Shown: positions 11,330-23,705 of the stretch, in pieces
Layout: each line of letters begins with the position of its first letter
Position numbering within the stretch: the first letter of the stretch is position 1
Source: Lophius americanus
Taxonomy: Eukaryota > Chordata > Actinopteri > Lophiiformes > Lophiidae
Direction of reading: 5' to 3'
DNA: 64,000 nucleotides
NCBI GenBank assembly: GCA_037951165.1
Contig: JBBDHG010000043.1
Location: 6,277,001-6,341,000 of the forward strand
Made by a program: the position numbers and the translations under genes
The notes under the pieces: generated by a model
The model's database searches: none
Told to the model about the DNA's origin: nothing
The model's input: only the letters and a program-made list of their open reading frames with translations

Positions 11330-14300
11330 GAAGATGTCAGGAGTCAGATTTCACCAGAGGTGCTGACAAGTTTACAGGACCACAGTGAGGCCAGGAGAAT
11401 TTATTTAATAATTATAAATGTATTTAATTTAAATAATAATAATTATTATTATTCCATTTATCATTGGTTTATTCAAAATATGAGTATGTGCTTCAATTCT
11501 ACAAGAATCTGTAAGACCCGAATGACGTTAAGATGTAAGTTTTGTTAATCCCTTGAGTTGCATCGGGACATTTTTGTCCATTTTTTTGGTTCATTCTGAC
11601 AGTGAAAAATGTAGATTTTCTCAGGTTCATTCAATCATTGACAGTAGTTCACTGTGTGAAAATTATTTTCCTCTCAGCATGATTGCGCCGGAAATGTTGT
11701 CAGACTTTCAGTCCATTCCAGCGTCGAATCTTAGCTCCAAAATTGTTGTCTTCACTTCATTCTGTTGCAATTTTCTGAAATTTGCTTCAATGGGAACATT
11801 AAATGATATTTGATTTATTTCCTCTGACAACCTTTAAAAGGCAACGGTTGGAACGCGAATATTGTGTGTGTGTGTTTATATGTGTCTGTGTGTGTGTGTT
11901 TGAGAGTGTCCTTGTGTGTGTCCATCCATCGGAGAATCCAGTTTTAAATTCCAAAGTCTTATCTCATAATTCCTCCCTCCCAAACATGAACACACAATAA
12001 CCAGATTTTAAAGGCTTAAACATCTCCAAAATAAATGAGGGATGATATTTTATCGTTATGAATAGGACTGATGTTGGTTGAAAGCGTTTAGTCAGCACAG
12101 TTGTAAAATAGTACTGATATATAATATATTTCAATCAGAGAAGAACAAATGTAGAAAAGGTGAAGAATTTATTACAACAGCGGCTGTGTGATCATTAATC
12201 TATTATGTATTATGTAATGTCTCCCCCTGGAGACTGGTGGTGGTGGCTGATGACTCTGCCGAGGGTGAAGAATGATGAGGCTGATGGATCGCCGAGGATG
12301 ATGGGTTGTCTGCATGAGTCATGTCCAGCAAACGAGTCCGGTTTATTTGCATAAAAAGCCCTTTGATCAAAGTTTGATATTAAATGTTAATAAAAATAAA
12401 TCCCTTGCGTTTCAGCCCCGCAGAGCTGAAATCCACTAAAACACTGCTGCAAAGCCCGAAGGTGCGTTACAAATGTACAATATGGGGAAATCAGACACAC
12501 ATTTTGACAGCTGTGGCTTTAGAATGAAACAAGAGAGAAGAACTTCTATTCTTAGAGCGTCACGCTTTAATTTTATATAACTTCAAAACTTCCTCTAACT
12601 TTATTAAGCCCACCAGGAGCGATCTGTTTCAGGTACTTCTACAAGAGAAACTCAAATGCACAAACATTTAAGCAAATAAATATGGCAACAATCGATGGAA
12701 GTAAAATTAACGGTTTGATGAAAAAACTAAAGGAACAAACTGTTAAAAAAAAAAAAAAAGAAGAAGAGAGAAAAAAGTGTAATACAGAGGGTATAAAAGA
12801 TTTTGAGCAGGTAGAATGTGACAAGAGCCATAACCGAAGAACTTGAAATTCTTGGGTTGCGTTCAGGATCCTGTGTTTCGCTGCTGCGATAATGGAATAT
12901 AATTTAACTGTCAGAGAGAGGCGGATAAAAGAGAATCACTGAAGGCTCTCAATGAAAGATTGACAATAAAAAAAAAGAGGATTTTGAACTGCCGACATTA
13001 AATGTAAGGTTACTGTATGTCCGACAATTAATACAGAAATACAATAAAAACCCTCCTCCTAGTGAGAACTATATGATCCATTATAGTTAAATACTAGATA
13101 GATTTCTTCAAGTTGATTCCCACAAATCAAATGTGGACTAAATTTGACGAAGTTATGAACCAAAAACAAGCTTTTTTTCTTAAGAAAACCCCCAGTAAGA
13201 TATATCATATGGTCAGAAAATTACCAAATGCTGGAGAACAATGTGATATAATGTATATTCGATAGATCTCCTCGGGCTGGTTCATAATCACCAAATTCTG
13301 ACTAAATAGGATAAATGGTTTGAAAGCAATCAGCAGAAAAACTGTTTTGGTTAAACACAACATACAGAAGATCAATCCACTTCTTCCTCACACTAAGGTC
13401 TATGTCGGTATAAAACGGTTGCACATGAAAAAGCTTTTGAGTTATCGCGTTAAAACGAAACGCAGCAATGTCCCCGACTTTTCGTGTATATAGTTACAGG
13501 TGAGCGTTTGATGTGACTAACATCTATAAAAGTCTAAAATTAAGTCCTTAATAAGTCTAAAATATGTTGGCAAGTCATGTTAATGAGATCAGAGCAGATC
13601 AGAATGCAGTCACTGTTTTGGTACCAATTCTGAATGCTCACAATCTCAATCTACAATCTCACATTTTAAAATGAGTTCATTTGTTAACACTTATTTGATT
13701 CTTCTTTTATAATGTTTGGATTATCTCATTTTGGGTTTTTCTCATGTTGTTGTTGTAATGCTAAAATATATACACACACGATGTGACAGGTTCAATATTA
13801 TTAGTCATTTATATTAGGGCAACATTGAATAATATTTAACATTCCTTTTTTTATTTCTCTTAATGTTAACTTCTTCTTACACCTGTATATTTAATATATA
13901 ATATATGCCTTATAATAATAATAATATAACTTGTTGACACCTTTTAAAACCCCAGAAGAAGAATACCCTTTATTACATTATTATAACACAGTAATACAAT
14001 GATGTCATTCATTCATGATATGTTTTTAACATGAATAAACCACAAATATAGATAGATAGAATAGATATATTAGACTTGATCGCGAGCATTAACTCGTTAA
14101 AAAAAACAAAAAAAACAACACCGCCTACGCCCAGATTCAAAACACCTCTTCGTATTCATGGCGTCGGTATTTTTGAGGTATACATACTTCCTCGTGTTCG
14201 CCAACAGCCCGATGTGTCATGTCTATGTTTAAATATGAACGTGTCGTGTGACTCCTATAGTCATGCAGCGGTCTAGAAGATGTGGTCAGTGCTCTAAATA

Positions 14301-14475
14301 TACGAGCGGTTAACGCAGGTTACTCATAGAGGAGCTGTGAAAAAGTCAGACCCCTTGTTTTATATCTCAGACTAAAACATTGTCTGGTCATCAAACTGTG
14401 GGAATCGTAAACGCCCTGAGGGAACACAAAATTCTACTTTCAAAGGATCATTTTCTTTAATAAGGGGATCTAATA
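11330..14475. other. Intergenic AT-rich DNA with repeat fragments
   Basis: No gene seen. Contains a TG-rich run (11860-11925), a copy of the ~75-bp recurring motif (about 12215-12290), a poly-A tract (12746-12760) and a plus-oriented dispersed repeat with two units (about 13040-13475). Short open frames here have no recognisable product. Confidence 0.5.
13040..13475 (+). repeat. Dispersed ~200-bp-unit repeat, copy with two units
   Basis: Contains two AGATAGAT(C)TCCTC / TTGATTC.. blocks, then CCACTTCTTCCTCACACTAA and a block ending in GAGTTATCGCGTTAAAACGA. The order and spacing match the copies at 9465 and 18895, and in inverse orientation those at 6580 and 16435. Confidence 0.6.
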
Positions 14476-14489
14476 CCTAGATCACCAAA

Positions 14490-14620
14490 TAATAATAATA
14501 ATACATTTAATTTATAATGCACTTTACATTTGGATCAAATCTCAAAGTGCTACAAAGTAAAAGCAGATAAAAGCATCAATAAAAAAATAATAATAATAAC
14601 TATAAAACGGCCTGACCAAA
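14490..14620 (+). repeat. Interspersed repeat fragment (AATAATAATACATTTAATTT type)
   Basis: AATAATAATACATTTAATTT is followed by TATAATGCACTTTACATTTG and ATCAAATCTCAAAGTGCTAC. The same sequence occurs inverted at 28395-28475. It is a familiar type of teleost interspersed repeat of uncertain class. Confidence 0.6.
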
Positions 14621-14764
14621 AAGCAGCAATGTTAATTAAAGTTATAGGTTCTGCTAAAAAGGAAAGTTTTAAGTCCTTTTTTAAATGTGTCAGTCGTTTG
14701 TGGACCCCTCAGATTTTGACACCAGTGTGAAAAAGTATTCATACCACTGGACTTAACCTCTAGA

Positions 14765-15355
14765 TCAGTCAAACTCAATCGCAGATGCAGTGAGTCCACA
14801 CCGAGGGCCGAGCAGGACTCAGACTGCTCATTTTTTAAATCTGAGTTGTTGTGAGAATTTATTTTCTTATTTTATTCACTTCTTTTATGGTATTCTAAAC
14901 AAACCAATGGAATAGAAAATACTCAAATTACAGATTAAATTCAAAATAGATCAGCATGACTATTTTTTTCTGTGTTCCTCTCTATCAGCTGACAGAGTTA
15001 TTTACAGTGAAAAGTTTTATTCACAGGCATCAATAACAACAATAAGTATATTTTACAAGTTAAAAATTACATCTAAAATCAATCGGTTTTTAAACGTCAA
15101 CAAAAATACACTTTAAATGTCCACAGGTAAACGGCTGGACTAATTCAGACATTTCAGTCTTCTGTCACAATAAAACAGTAAAAGTAGAAAACAGCTGAAC
15201 AGACTGAACAGACTAAAGTTGTATTTCACATTAAATGTGAACAACTTCATGTGTTTTCCTGTTTTTAATGCAGCAGCACTGACGCATGTCGAACTGCTGG
15301 ACTGCGTGAACGCACCTCGACAGTTAATGAAAACATGCGTTTTATTTACTAATAC
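14765..15355 (+). repeat. ~550-bp dispersed repeat, copy 1 (second copy at 39305)
   Basis: Begins GTCAAACTCAATC then a GAGTCCACACCGAGGGCCGA tract and ends CGTGAACGCACCTCGACAGT followed by ACTTGCGTT-like sequence. The same blocks in the same order and orientation occur at 39305-39830. The start resembles the common teleost repeat beginning GGTGTCAAACTCA. No coding frame is preserved. Confidence 0.65.
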
Positions 15356-15849
15356 GTGCGAGCTACTTAATAATACCTTAATTATTTATCGTTTTTGAAA
15401 AAAGATTTTTCTCGTCTATATCTCCTCCAGCTACTGTTTATCAGAGTGACTGGATGAACGCTGACAAAATAGGAGCAGGGAGAAGCGCTGCAGCTATTGA
15501 TTGACGCGCTGGCTTTCGCAGTGCATTCTGGGATTTGTAGTATTTGTGGTTTTTGCTATTATTTTATGCTTCCACGCCCGATGAGCCTCAGAGCTTTCTT
15601 TGATGAGTATAATTCAGACAAACAAGGAAGAACCCATTAAATATTGAGGTTCATACAGAACAATGGGCGGAGTCTGGAATTATGTGTCACTTTTTTTTTT
15701 ACATTGTGAGATAAGGCTTCTTCCGCCATCGCCCATCATAGCTTAGTCTTTGTGGCGATTGGCTTTGATGTCCACTGATAATCAGGAAACTGAACTGAGG
15801 TTTAAAATTATTTGCTTACTTTACTTTTTTTCAGTTTAATACCATTTAC

Positions 15850-16350
15850 ACAGTACACTGTAAAGAATCTCTGTACAATTAACGGTGAACTAACGGAAGC
15901 TGTGGTTGCCAGAATTTCACTGTAAAAAAACAGCGACCATGTAAAAAACATTACGGTCATCACTCGCAAAACAAAAAGAAAAACACAAAAAAACAAATAT
16001 CATGTAAACCTCTTTACAATAAACCCGTATTTGAATTTTATAGTTTATTAGTGTTGACATTTCACAGTTTTACTGTAATTATTAAGTACAATTTTAAAGT
16101 GCAAAGAAGCAAGTTGTTGAAAAACGTAGACTTAAATGTCTTTTTATTATACAGTATATTATGATTTATGGTTTAGCCAGAATTGATACTAATCTACTCT
16201 TGTTTTATGTTATGTCTTTGTAAACAGGTTTACAGTATATCTCATTTTCAGCTGGTATTTTACCATTTTTGACATGGTAACTGCAATTTTGAAGATAAAA
16301 TTCTGGCAACCCATAGCTGCTGGTATTTTAGCGTAAATCGTACACACCGT
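15850..16350. mobile_element. Palindromic MITE (GTTGCCAGAATTT arms)
   Basis: The left arm carries CACTGTAAAG and CTGTGGTTGCCAGAATTTCA. The right arm is its inverse: read in reverse it gives CTATGGGTTGCCAGAATTTT then ATGGTAAAAT-like sequence. Many TTTACAGTA tracts lie between. It is about 500 bp, non-coding, and of a type frequent in fish. Confidence 0.6.
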
Positions 16351-16434
16351 ACACATAGTTTATATACTTATTTCACGTTAATAGTTCATATTTAACTCAC
16401 AGCTAAACCACCCACTGTTTTCTGTGTATAGATT

Positions 16435-17145
16435 GCATATTTCTGACTTTTATTTCTTTTTCGGCCCATAATTTCTCAACTGTTGGTCCGATGTCTCACA
16501 AATTGGGTCCAGATGAAACGACTTGAGCAGCTCTTTTATGTGTTGTGTTTTACGTTAGTTAATATTTTACTCAATAGGGAAACCTATTTCAAGTTTGTCC
16601 TAAAAACCCTATTTTTCAGGAAATAACTTACTAACTGTTTATCCGTTTTAGTCCAAAAATGATGTATATGAATCCATTCAGGGAGGTCTATCTTGTAAAT
16701 ATTGTATTTCACTCTAGTAGTTCATAATGTACTCACTAGGGGGAGCATTTTTAATGAAAAACACTGTTTTCTGTACAAAACTCAAAAATTCTTTTATGGA
16801 TAGTTTTTCTGACACTAGGGGTAACTTAATCCACAAACGTTTTTAGCCCATAATTTCTCAATCGTTGCTCCGATTTTCCCCAAACTTGGTGATCATGAAT
16901 TGACTCAAAGAGATCTATATAGGTTCTATCATATTTTACCTTTTGGTAAAACCCAATAGTTCATATTCTACTCACTTTGGGGGAGTAACAAATTGTAAAA
17001 ATGTTGTGGAAATAACTTCACATTTATTTTTAGGGGTTCAATCAGGGGGATTGCTTGTACAACGAAGGGGATTGGGGACTTTTCAGGGGAAACACCCTTG
17101 CTGTTGGAGGAGACAGCATAGGTGTACTTCCTTCTAGTCGTTTTT
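16435..17145 (-). repeat. Dispersed repeat with three tandem ~200-bp units
   Basis: Three successive units start near 16461, 16620 and 16850. Each follows the order CCCATAATTTCTCAA, a GGTCCGATTTT block, a GAGATCTAT block, then CTCACTAGGGGGAG with a run of A/T. The right edge (17035-17110) has AGGGGTTCAATCAGGGGGAT and GGGGATTGGGGACTTTTCAG, and the same edge recurs inverted at 35245-35290. It is the most complete copy here of an unclassified family. Confidence 0.6.
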
Positions 17146-17149
17146 GCCT

Positions 17150-18890
17150 CTTGGTTTGAACTATTTATTGCAATCTTCCTACCAAATCTGAAATTTAGAA
17201 CTGAATTTCACATCTGATGACGCTCCGAACTGATCTTTTTCATTTATAGAGCAATTTTTGGTGTCAAAATGCAGCCGAGAGAGCTTCACGGAACGCTAGA
17301 AAAGCATCATAGAGATAAGACAGGACAGATACAGGAAGACATTAAGACATTTATCAACTAAAGGATTGCATAACAATAAATCAGCCAGAGTGAAAATGAT
17401 TCAAAGACTGTGTGATGTAAACTAAACAGTGAAGAACAGAATCGGTAGAGGCATTAAAATGAACGATTACAATAAATGTCATGCGTGAATTGATGAGGAT
17501 TTTCAAATAATCTCTTGAATCTGCTGCCTCAGCAGCCCTCAAGGTCGCAAACTCTGCCGCTCTGCCGGCGTGTTACGATATGCGGCCGCCTCTCATCGCT
17601 GACAGCTCCTTATCTATCTGATCGATTGGCAGTTTTTTTTTCCTGGAGAGTCTTCTCCCCTCGCTGGATCCTGGCTGAGTGCATTTTAAGCTCCTTTAAG
17701 ACTCTGCGTTTTCCTCTGTGGACACTTTAGATAATGAGACTCGTGCACGATAGTATCTCTATTGATCTGAAACCATAGCCCCGCCCCCCTCCACTCCCTC
17801 GCCAACGAGCAAGCAGCAGGTCATGACATGTGTGTAAGTGTGTGTGAGTCTGTGTAAGTGTGTGTGTGTGTGTGTGCAGCCAGTGGCAGATTTATAATCC
17901 AATATTCTTTACTCAGGCTGTTACCGTTCGGTCGATGGCGCTACTATTTTTATCTTCGCTATTAGAAAATCTATTAATAGCTGGACGTAAGCCGCGGATG
18001 AAGATGTACTCCTTTAATCCAAACGCTCCCCGGCGAGCCATCATCTTCACGTGGTGACAGATTCTCTCTTCACTGCGTTCAACGGGAAGTCATCCTTCTG
18101 GAGATCCCCTCTTTACTTCCCCCTACGAGGCCACGGCGGTTCCTCATCCTCATTTTTCAACATAGTGTTATAAAAGTAAAGAAAAATGTTCCCAGGATGC
18201 TGTGCTGTTTTCAGGCGACCAACTCGCTGACTCAGCCTATCACAGGATGTCTCGAGCATCCTGTAATGGCAACAGGTGGGTTTACGTCACAAAGTAGGGT
18301 CCCTTTTTCTATATGACCCCCCCCAACCACCACCACCCTCACACACACACACACACACAAATACACACAGAAACACAGACACTCCAGTCCATATGACACC
18401 GTCGTGGTCGGATTACGTCCGTGCCCGTATTTAAACACAGATTACGTAAACCTAATGCCGTCGGAATTAATTGTGTTTAAGCGCCGGAATGCATCATTCG
18501 GATTCTTCTTCACCGCCAATCTATGGAGAGAGAGTTTAAATCCTGATCTGAACTGTGTGCACTTTTCACTGACCGGTTCACGGATCAGAGCTGCAGACAC
18601 CAGCCCAGTTCTAAGGGCTTGTTTTCACTCCATTAGATTACATCGGGTTGTCTTTTTTCACTGGCGCGGGTATCAGCCGTGGTTGAAGAGATGTTTGCTT
18701 TGATGTTTTCTTGCACATTAAAAAGTTCAGAAGAAGTCCCGGTTACCGCCAGCGGTTTGTGCACATGATGGTTTGTGCACATGATGGTCCGGTTCCCTTA
18801 AAATGAAGGTGACAAAGCTACGGTGGTGCATTCACCAGATGGACCGGAAACCTTGGAGATAAACCGCCCCCCACCCCAGTGTCGGAATGA
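17150..18890. other. Intergenic stretch, partly unique, with TG/CA runs
   Basis: 17500-18130 is less AT-rich than its surroundings and free of recognised repeats. It may be regulatory, but nothing specific was identified. A TG run lies at 17828-17878 and a CA run at 18337-18370. A 16-base direct duplication (GTTTGTGCACATGATG) occurs at about 18758-18790. Confidence 0.35.
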
Positions 18891-18894
18891 TCCA

Positions 18895-19025
18895 ACATAA
18901 CGTTCCCAAAATAACTCCAGTTCTTCCTCAAACTAAGGCATATGTGGGAAGAAAATTTGAAATGATCCATGTGATAGTTTTTGAGTCACCTTGTTAACAT
19001 GAATGATCTGCGACGGTAAACGCAG
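18895..19025 (+). repeat. Dispersed repeat fragment (AGTTCTTCCTCA block)
   Basis: CTCCAGTTCTTCCTCAAACTA, then a TTTTTGAGTCACCTTGTTAA block and GATCTGCGACGGTAAACGCA. It has the same block order as 9600-9700 and 13375-13480. Confidence 0.55.
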
Positions 19026-19189
19026 CATTCCATAAACCGTACTATCCAACTTTAATATTTAATAACATTTGATAATAACTATGTAAACAATATAGTAAAT
19101 AACAGTCCATTTGTCAAATCAGTCAATTAAATACATAGCCTCATTCATCTTTGTTGGTTTTTAAAGATGAAGCTTTTTTTTTCTCCATA

Positions 19190-19443
19190 CTTTGGCCACT
19201 TTCACCAAAAATGCCAAACCCCTCTGTAGAGCCAGGGTTAATCTTTTCTTCCGTACAAACATGGAAGCCCCCTCAAAAGAAGACCCGCTTCGTTTGGAGC
19301 CATAAAGTGTTCATTTGTTCATTATAACCTGACATAAAAAAAAGATTATTTTCAGATGATATGTACTAATCAAGACATCGTCATGGATATAATAAACCTT
19401 ATTTTCAAAGAGGTAGCACTTTATTTTACGGACTGCCCCTTTA
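19190..19443. mobile_element. Second copy of the TTAAAGGTGCAGTGTGTA-type MITE, left part lost
   Basis: Contains ACAAACATGGAAGCCCCCTC, GAAGACCCGCTTCG and GTTCATTATAACC, followed by TTTTCAGATGATATG, and ends in a CTGCCCCTTTAAT terminus. This is the same internal order as the copy at 752-1146 and the general fish element. Confidence 0.5.
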
Positions 19444-19536
19444 ATATTAATCTTTCAATGTAGCACCAATACAACCAAAATAAAGTGATATATGTGTGTT
19501 TGTGTGTGTGTTATTTATAAACATTGATAGATTTTT

Positions 19537-19552
19537 AGATAGACAGATAGAC

Positions 19553-19642
<90 letters not shown>
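19537..19642. repeat. (GATA)n tetranucleotide microsatellite
   Basis: About 26 copies, nearly perfect after two GACA-containing units at the left. Frames across it read as YLSI repeats and are not genes. Confidence 0.97.
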
Positions 19643-19644
19643 GA

Positions 19645-22155
19645 GTATGTATATACATACACACACATATATTTGCATATATACATACATAACATTTAGA
19701 GATATATACATACACGTACATAAATACTCTGACAAAAAAAAGAAAATAAATAAAATACACATTTAAATTAAAATTACAGGAATAAATTGCATGCAAATAT
19801 AAAGAAAAGGGAAATAGTCCAATCTCCATAATGGCTTGAAAATGGCCATATCGTTCAAAACATTGTTTTGAAAGTCATTCACAAATGTTATTTCATCATC
19901 ACCATCATAATACTTTTACCTTTATTTGACCATTAAAATGTTAAAAGAGACAAGAGGCACTGTTCTCCTTACAGACTCCTCCTCAGACTCCTCCACTGTG
20001 GTTGAGGTTCTACAGACAGGGTTGGATTCACAGAACACAAACATCTCCATGAGCAAAAACTACAACAAAAAAAATATTATTTACTTCAAAACTATGTCCT
20101 TCAGCGCATAAACCCGATCATTCCTGAGTGGAACTGTTTATTCCGTCCTGCGGTCGGCTCACATGAGAACATCAGAAAGCCCCTGAAATCGCTTTCATCC
20201 CAAAAGGTTAACTTGAAACCTGCGGAGAGCCTGTACAGAACTGTTCTGGTGGAAAACAAGTTACTGCTCTAGTTACTACTGAACACATGAGAAAATAAAA
20301 ACGACCTTATGATTGTTTCTCTGTGGTAACATTCCGACAGATTGAGGTCGCGACGGTCACCGGATGAAGGTCCAACCAGGAGCAAGTTGAACATCAAGAG
20401 GAATCACTGTTGTTGATTGTTAACGTTATATAATCTGTGTTGATAGAACTTCCCCAGAATATATAATGAAGGTGAACCATCCTCTACCTCTAATGAGGTA
20501 GAGGAGTTCGCCCGAAGGAGATCCATGACCACAAAGTCATTTTGAAAAACAGAACAAATGGAAACAAGGACACACAAATGGACATTAGTACAGTGGTGTG
20601 CGGTGAAGTCGTGGCAGGTGAGGTTCTGACCCGTTCAGAGTCAGATCTACAAACATATGAACCTAATAGAGGAGCTTAAATTCAACATTTCAATGCCAGC
20701 TCTCACACCGACTACTGGTTCTGTTTCATGTCTCACATCAGAACTCTCTCCACACACATAGGTAAGGTCCATGTTTGGTCCAAGAAGAACATTACATTCG
20801 CTCAGAACTTTCCTGTGTTCTAATTTACCATCGCAATTCTAAAATTCATACAGGGACAAAATCAACCCATTTTAAATATTTTAAATTTTATAGAAATTAG
20901 AATTTTAATTTAAATGTCGTATTTTTTGTTAAAAATAAAGTTTATTATTGTTTTGTTTTTTTTCAAAACATTTTTAATTATATGTAAACTAATTTAAAAC
21001 AAAATCATAGTTTCAACCTGTTTCTTTATAAAAAAGACAAGAAATTGTAAAACAAAAAATGTCAAATGTGTTTTTTTCTGTTAAAAAATAAAACGTATAT
21101 TTTTCAAAAAAAATAAAAAAAATATATACACATACATATATATATATATACAAAATTATTGGTTCATTTTCTTAAATGTTATAATTAATGGATTTTTCTG
21201 GGGTGGCTTGGATTTCAAATCTTCCTTTTATGCAGTCAGAGCAAAACATTAAAATAAAACTTCACGACTTCTGTATTCAACTGGACTCTGATTTTGTTTT
21301 TTGCATAGAAGAGCAGGAACTGCAGAACCGGCATCAACCCGTGGGCTCAGCGCGCCCCCTTCAGTGAGGCAGAGGTACTGCTCCGTTATAGCAAAAGCAG
21401 AGTTTTGACGTCGTCAAGGTGTTACCGGGAATAAACCATCAGAAAATCACTGAAACATTTAAATCTGGATATTGATATGTTTCACTCTTTAGCACAGTTT
21501 CAGTCTGATTGATTGACAGCACTGGCATGAAAGAATAAAAAAAACCCTTCTGCATAATAAAATAAATACATTAATCAGATGTGAACTGGACATGTGGGTT
21601 TTATTTGGACGGTGCGCATCGATTATTAGAATACTGCAATCCTCCTCAGCATTCACGCCTCAGGGGTCGGTGTATCCGGGCCGCTCATCCAATATGTTTA
21701 CCTTCATGCAACGCCATTAGTCAACGTCTCCCTCCTCTCTGCTTTGTGCACAAATGAAACACACTCACCAGCGATTCATCTTGCGAGGGAGGGAGGAGGT
21801 TGACGGCGCCGGGTTCACGCAGAGATTTACAACTTTCAATGCAAACCGGACAAACGCTGGACGACTTTAAAGTCAGGCGTGTATTTCACCTTTCTCTTCA
21901 AGTCAATAACACTTGAAGGTCCAGCGCAATGTTCTGTTCGTTGCTTATAGAATGTTTAAAAGTTTCTTAATAGGTTTTCAGATAAATGGCCGGAATGATT
22001 TTTTACTACCTGTGTAATTTTTTAAACCCATCCGATTCCAATATTTCTCTGTCAGGTCTGTGCCTCTGAACGGGAGTTTTTTTCTTTGTTGATGAGGGTC
22101 CATGTCCCTAAGGTTCCAAATCCATAGTGGTGTATTAGTCTTTGCTTTAATGCCT
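19645..22155. other. Intergenic AT-rich DNA without recognised gene
   Basis: Mostly low-complexity A/T sequence. A perfect 10-bp stem with a TAAT loop (CCTCTACCTC / GAGGTAGAGG) lies at 20481-20504. 21110-21155 is an A/TA-rich run. 21600-21850 is moderately GC-rich unique sequence. Confidence 0.4.
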
Positions 22156-22159
22156 CAGT

Positions 22160-22383
22160 TAAACATAACATTATGACCACCTGCTTTGTTTTTTGTAGGT
22201 CCCTGATGCAAAAACAGTTTTGACCTACCGCCCGGACTCCACTGGACCTTTGAAGGTGAGCTGTGGTAACTGGTACCAAGACATCAGCAGCACATCCTGA
22301 AAGATGTGAGGCGGAGCCTCCATGGATCAAATTTGTTTTTCGACTACATCTCATAGAAGTTGAATTGGATTGAGATTTCCTAG
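22160..22383 (-). pseudogene. Tc1-like transposase, C-terminal fragment (decayed)
   Basis: On the minus strand this matches the end of a fish Tc1-type transposase gene: the region after the DLNPIEHLW motif, the ATCCATGGAGGC (SMEAP) tract, a stretch for a CQIPQHTFRGLV-like segment, then a GGTGGTCATAATGTTATG terminus. Several frame breaks make it nonfunctional. The N-terminal part lies at 22975-23190, so the copy is split by later sequence. Confidence 0.7.
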
Positions 22384-22740
22384 TCCACTTTCCCATCGCT
22401 CGACAACAAGACACCAAGATACTTAAACTCCTTTTGCCTGAGGCAGAAACTCCACCGAAACCTGAAGGGGACAGTCCCCTGTTATCCGTCACAGAACCAT
22501 GGCCTCAGACTTAGAGTTTCTAATTCTCCTACTGGCTGTTTCACACTCAGCTACAAACCGGTTCAGTGCACACTGGGGGTCACGGACTCATGAAGCCAAC
22601 AGGACCACATCATCTGCAAACAGAAGAGCTGCAATTCTATGGTCCCGCAACCGGACTCTCTGCTCCCCTCCTCCGGACCTTGAGATGAATATCAAGAACA
22701 GGATGGTAGACTCCAACATTCCCTGGAAACATGTCTGATT
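22384..22740 (-). pseudogene. LINE (non-LTR retrotransposon) reverse transcriptase fragment
   Basis: On the minus strand: ISRSGGGEQRVRLRDHRIAA then LLFADDVVLLAS, with the FADD catalytic motif of reverse transcriptases, then RFVAECETASRRIRNSKSEA, then EFKYLGVLLSSDGKVD in another frame. A stop after the LLAS block and frameshifts show it is dead. It sits between the two halves of the Tc1-like copy. Confidence 0.8.
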
Positions 22741-22974
22741 TCCTTCCGAGCATCCAGATACAACTCTCATTTTGGTTATACAGGCCTCCGATTGGCCGGT
22801 AGTATTGGCCTTGTAACCCAAAGTCGTGTTTCCCTGTGTGTTCTTACTTCTTTCTGTAAGAACCACCACAAACCTTTTCAACAATTTATTTTACAGCTGC
22901 TCTGTGGAAGTGGACAACACCGGCTAGCCATCCCCCCCCACACGCATCAAAGACCCTGATTATCCTCCATTAAA

Positions 22975-23190
22975 CCACCTTGGTAGCTACTAACCACTGC
23001 AGACCAGGGACACCCAACAAGACCTGCAGTTCTGTAGATGCTGTGACCCAGGCGTTTAACGTGACGGTTAGACGACTGAGTCAGAGCGTCTCCAGGACTT
23101 CCTTACAGTCTCTCAGATTCTTGTGCTTGAACATATTTCCAGCTTCAAACATCAATTTCAGGACTACATGTTCACGAATCAATAATAGGG
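22975..23190 (-). pseudogene. Tc1-like transposase, N-terminal fragment (decayed)
   Basis: On the minus strand it reads through the start of the transposase: CTTCCAACACA-like lead, then the helix-turn-helix region with a VARRLGQSISKTAALVG-type segment and a CSRSAV-like end, visible in the plus strand as CCACTGCAGACCAGGGACAC and GCAGTTCTGTAGATGCTGTG. It is out of frame in places. It belongs to the same copy as 22160-22383. Confidence 0.65.
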
Positions 23191-23619
23191 CCAACAATGT
23201 AGGTGTTACCTCAAAAGTGTTCAAAAACTGAGTAGTATGAGTAGAGTAAAAGAGTAGTAGAGTATTATCTTATTTTAACACTACAACAGCCACAAATGAC
23301 TTAATTGGTTCAAAATCTACATGTATAATATCAAAGTGAGTCACACGGTTTAAAACTGTACACAGAACAATCAAATCAAATCATGACATCAAATGTCTTT
23401 GAAGTATGAAGCACATAATAATCTACGTCATCTAGGAGGGATAATGGAGTACTCTGAGTAGAGGTGTGTAGTTGTATTTCTAACGAAACATAAACGATAT
23501 ATTACCTGATATGATGCTGCAAAACATGTAGGCTACAATGTCGGACAGGTGACTGCAAAAATAACACCAGGTGTCACCCTACGTTGAATGGTGTTTGGAT
23601 ACAACCTACCAGTTGGATT

Positions 23620-23705
23620 TTTAGTTGAACTTAATCTGTAGGGGCACATATGTCCCACTCACTGACAGGTAAACATTGTAATAAGGTAATCTGTAATATG
23701 GCTGA
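23620..23705 (-). mobile_element. Tc1-like element 5' end (remnant)
   Basis: TATGTCCCACTCACTGACAG then a GTAAACATTGTAATAAGGTA tract corresponds to the leader between terminal repeat and transposase start in this Tc1 group. It is separated from the N-terminal fragment by about 430 bases of unrelated sequence. Confidence 0.5.

Noticed and set aside
19447..19829. Open frames of 75-104 codons reading YLSI repeats
   Set aside because: They come from the (GATA)n microsatellite.
22052..22492. 146-codon minus-strand frame as a gene
   Set aside because: It runs through a decayed Tc1 transposase end and a LINE fragment in the wrong frame for both.
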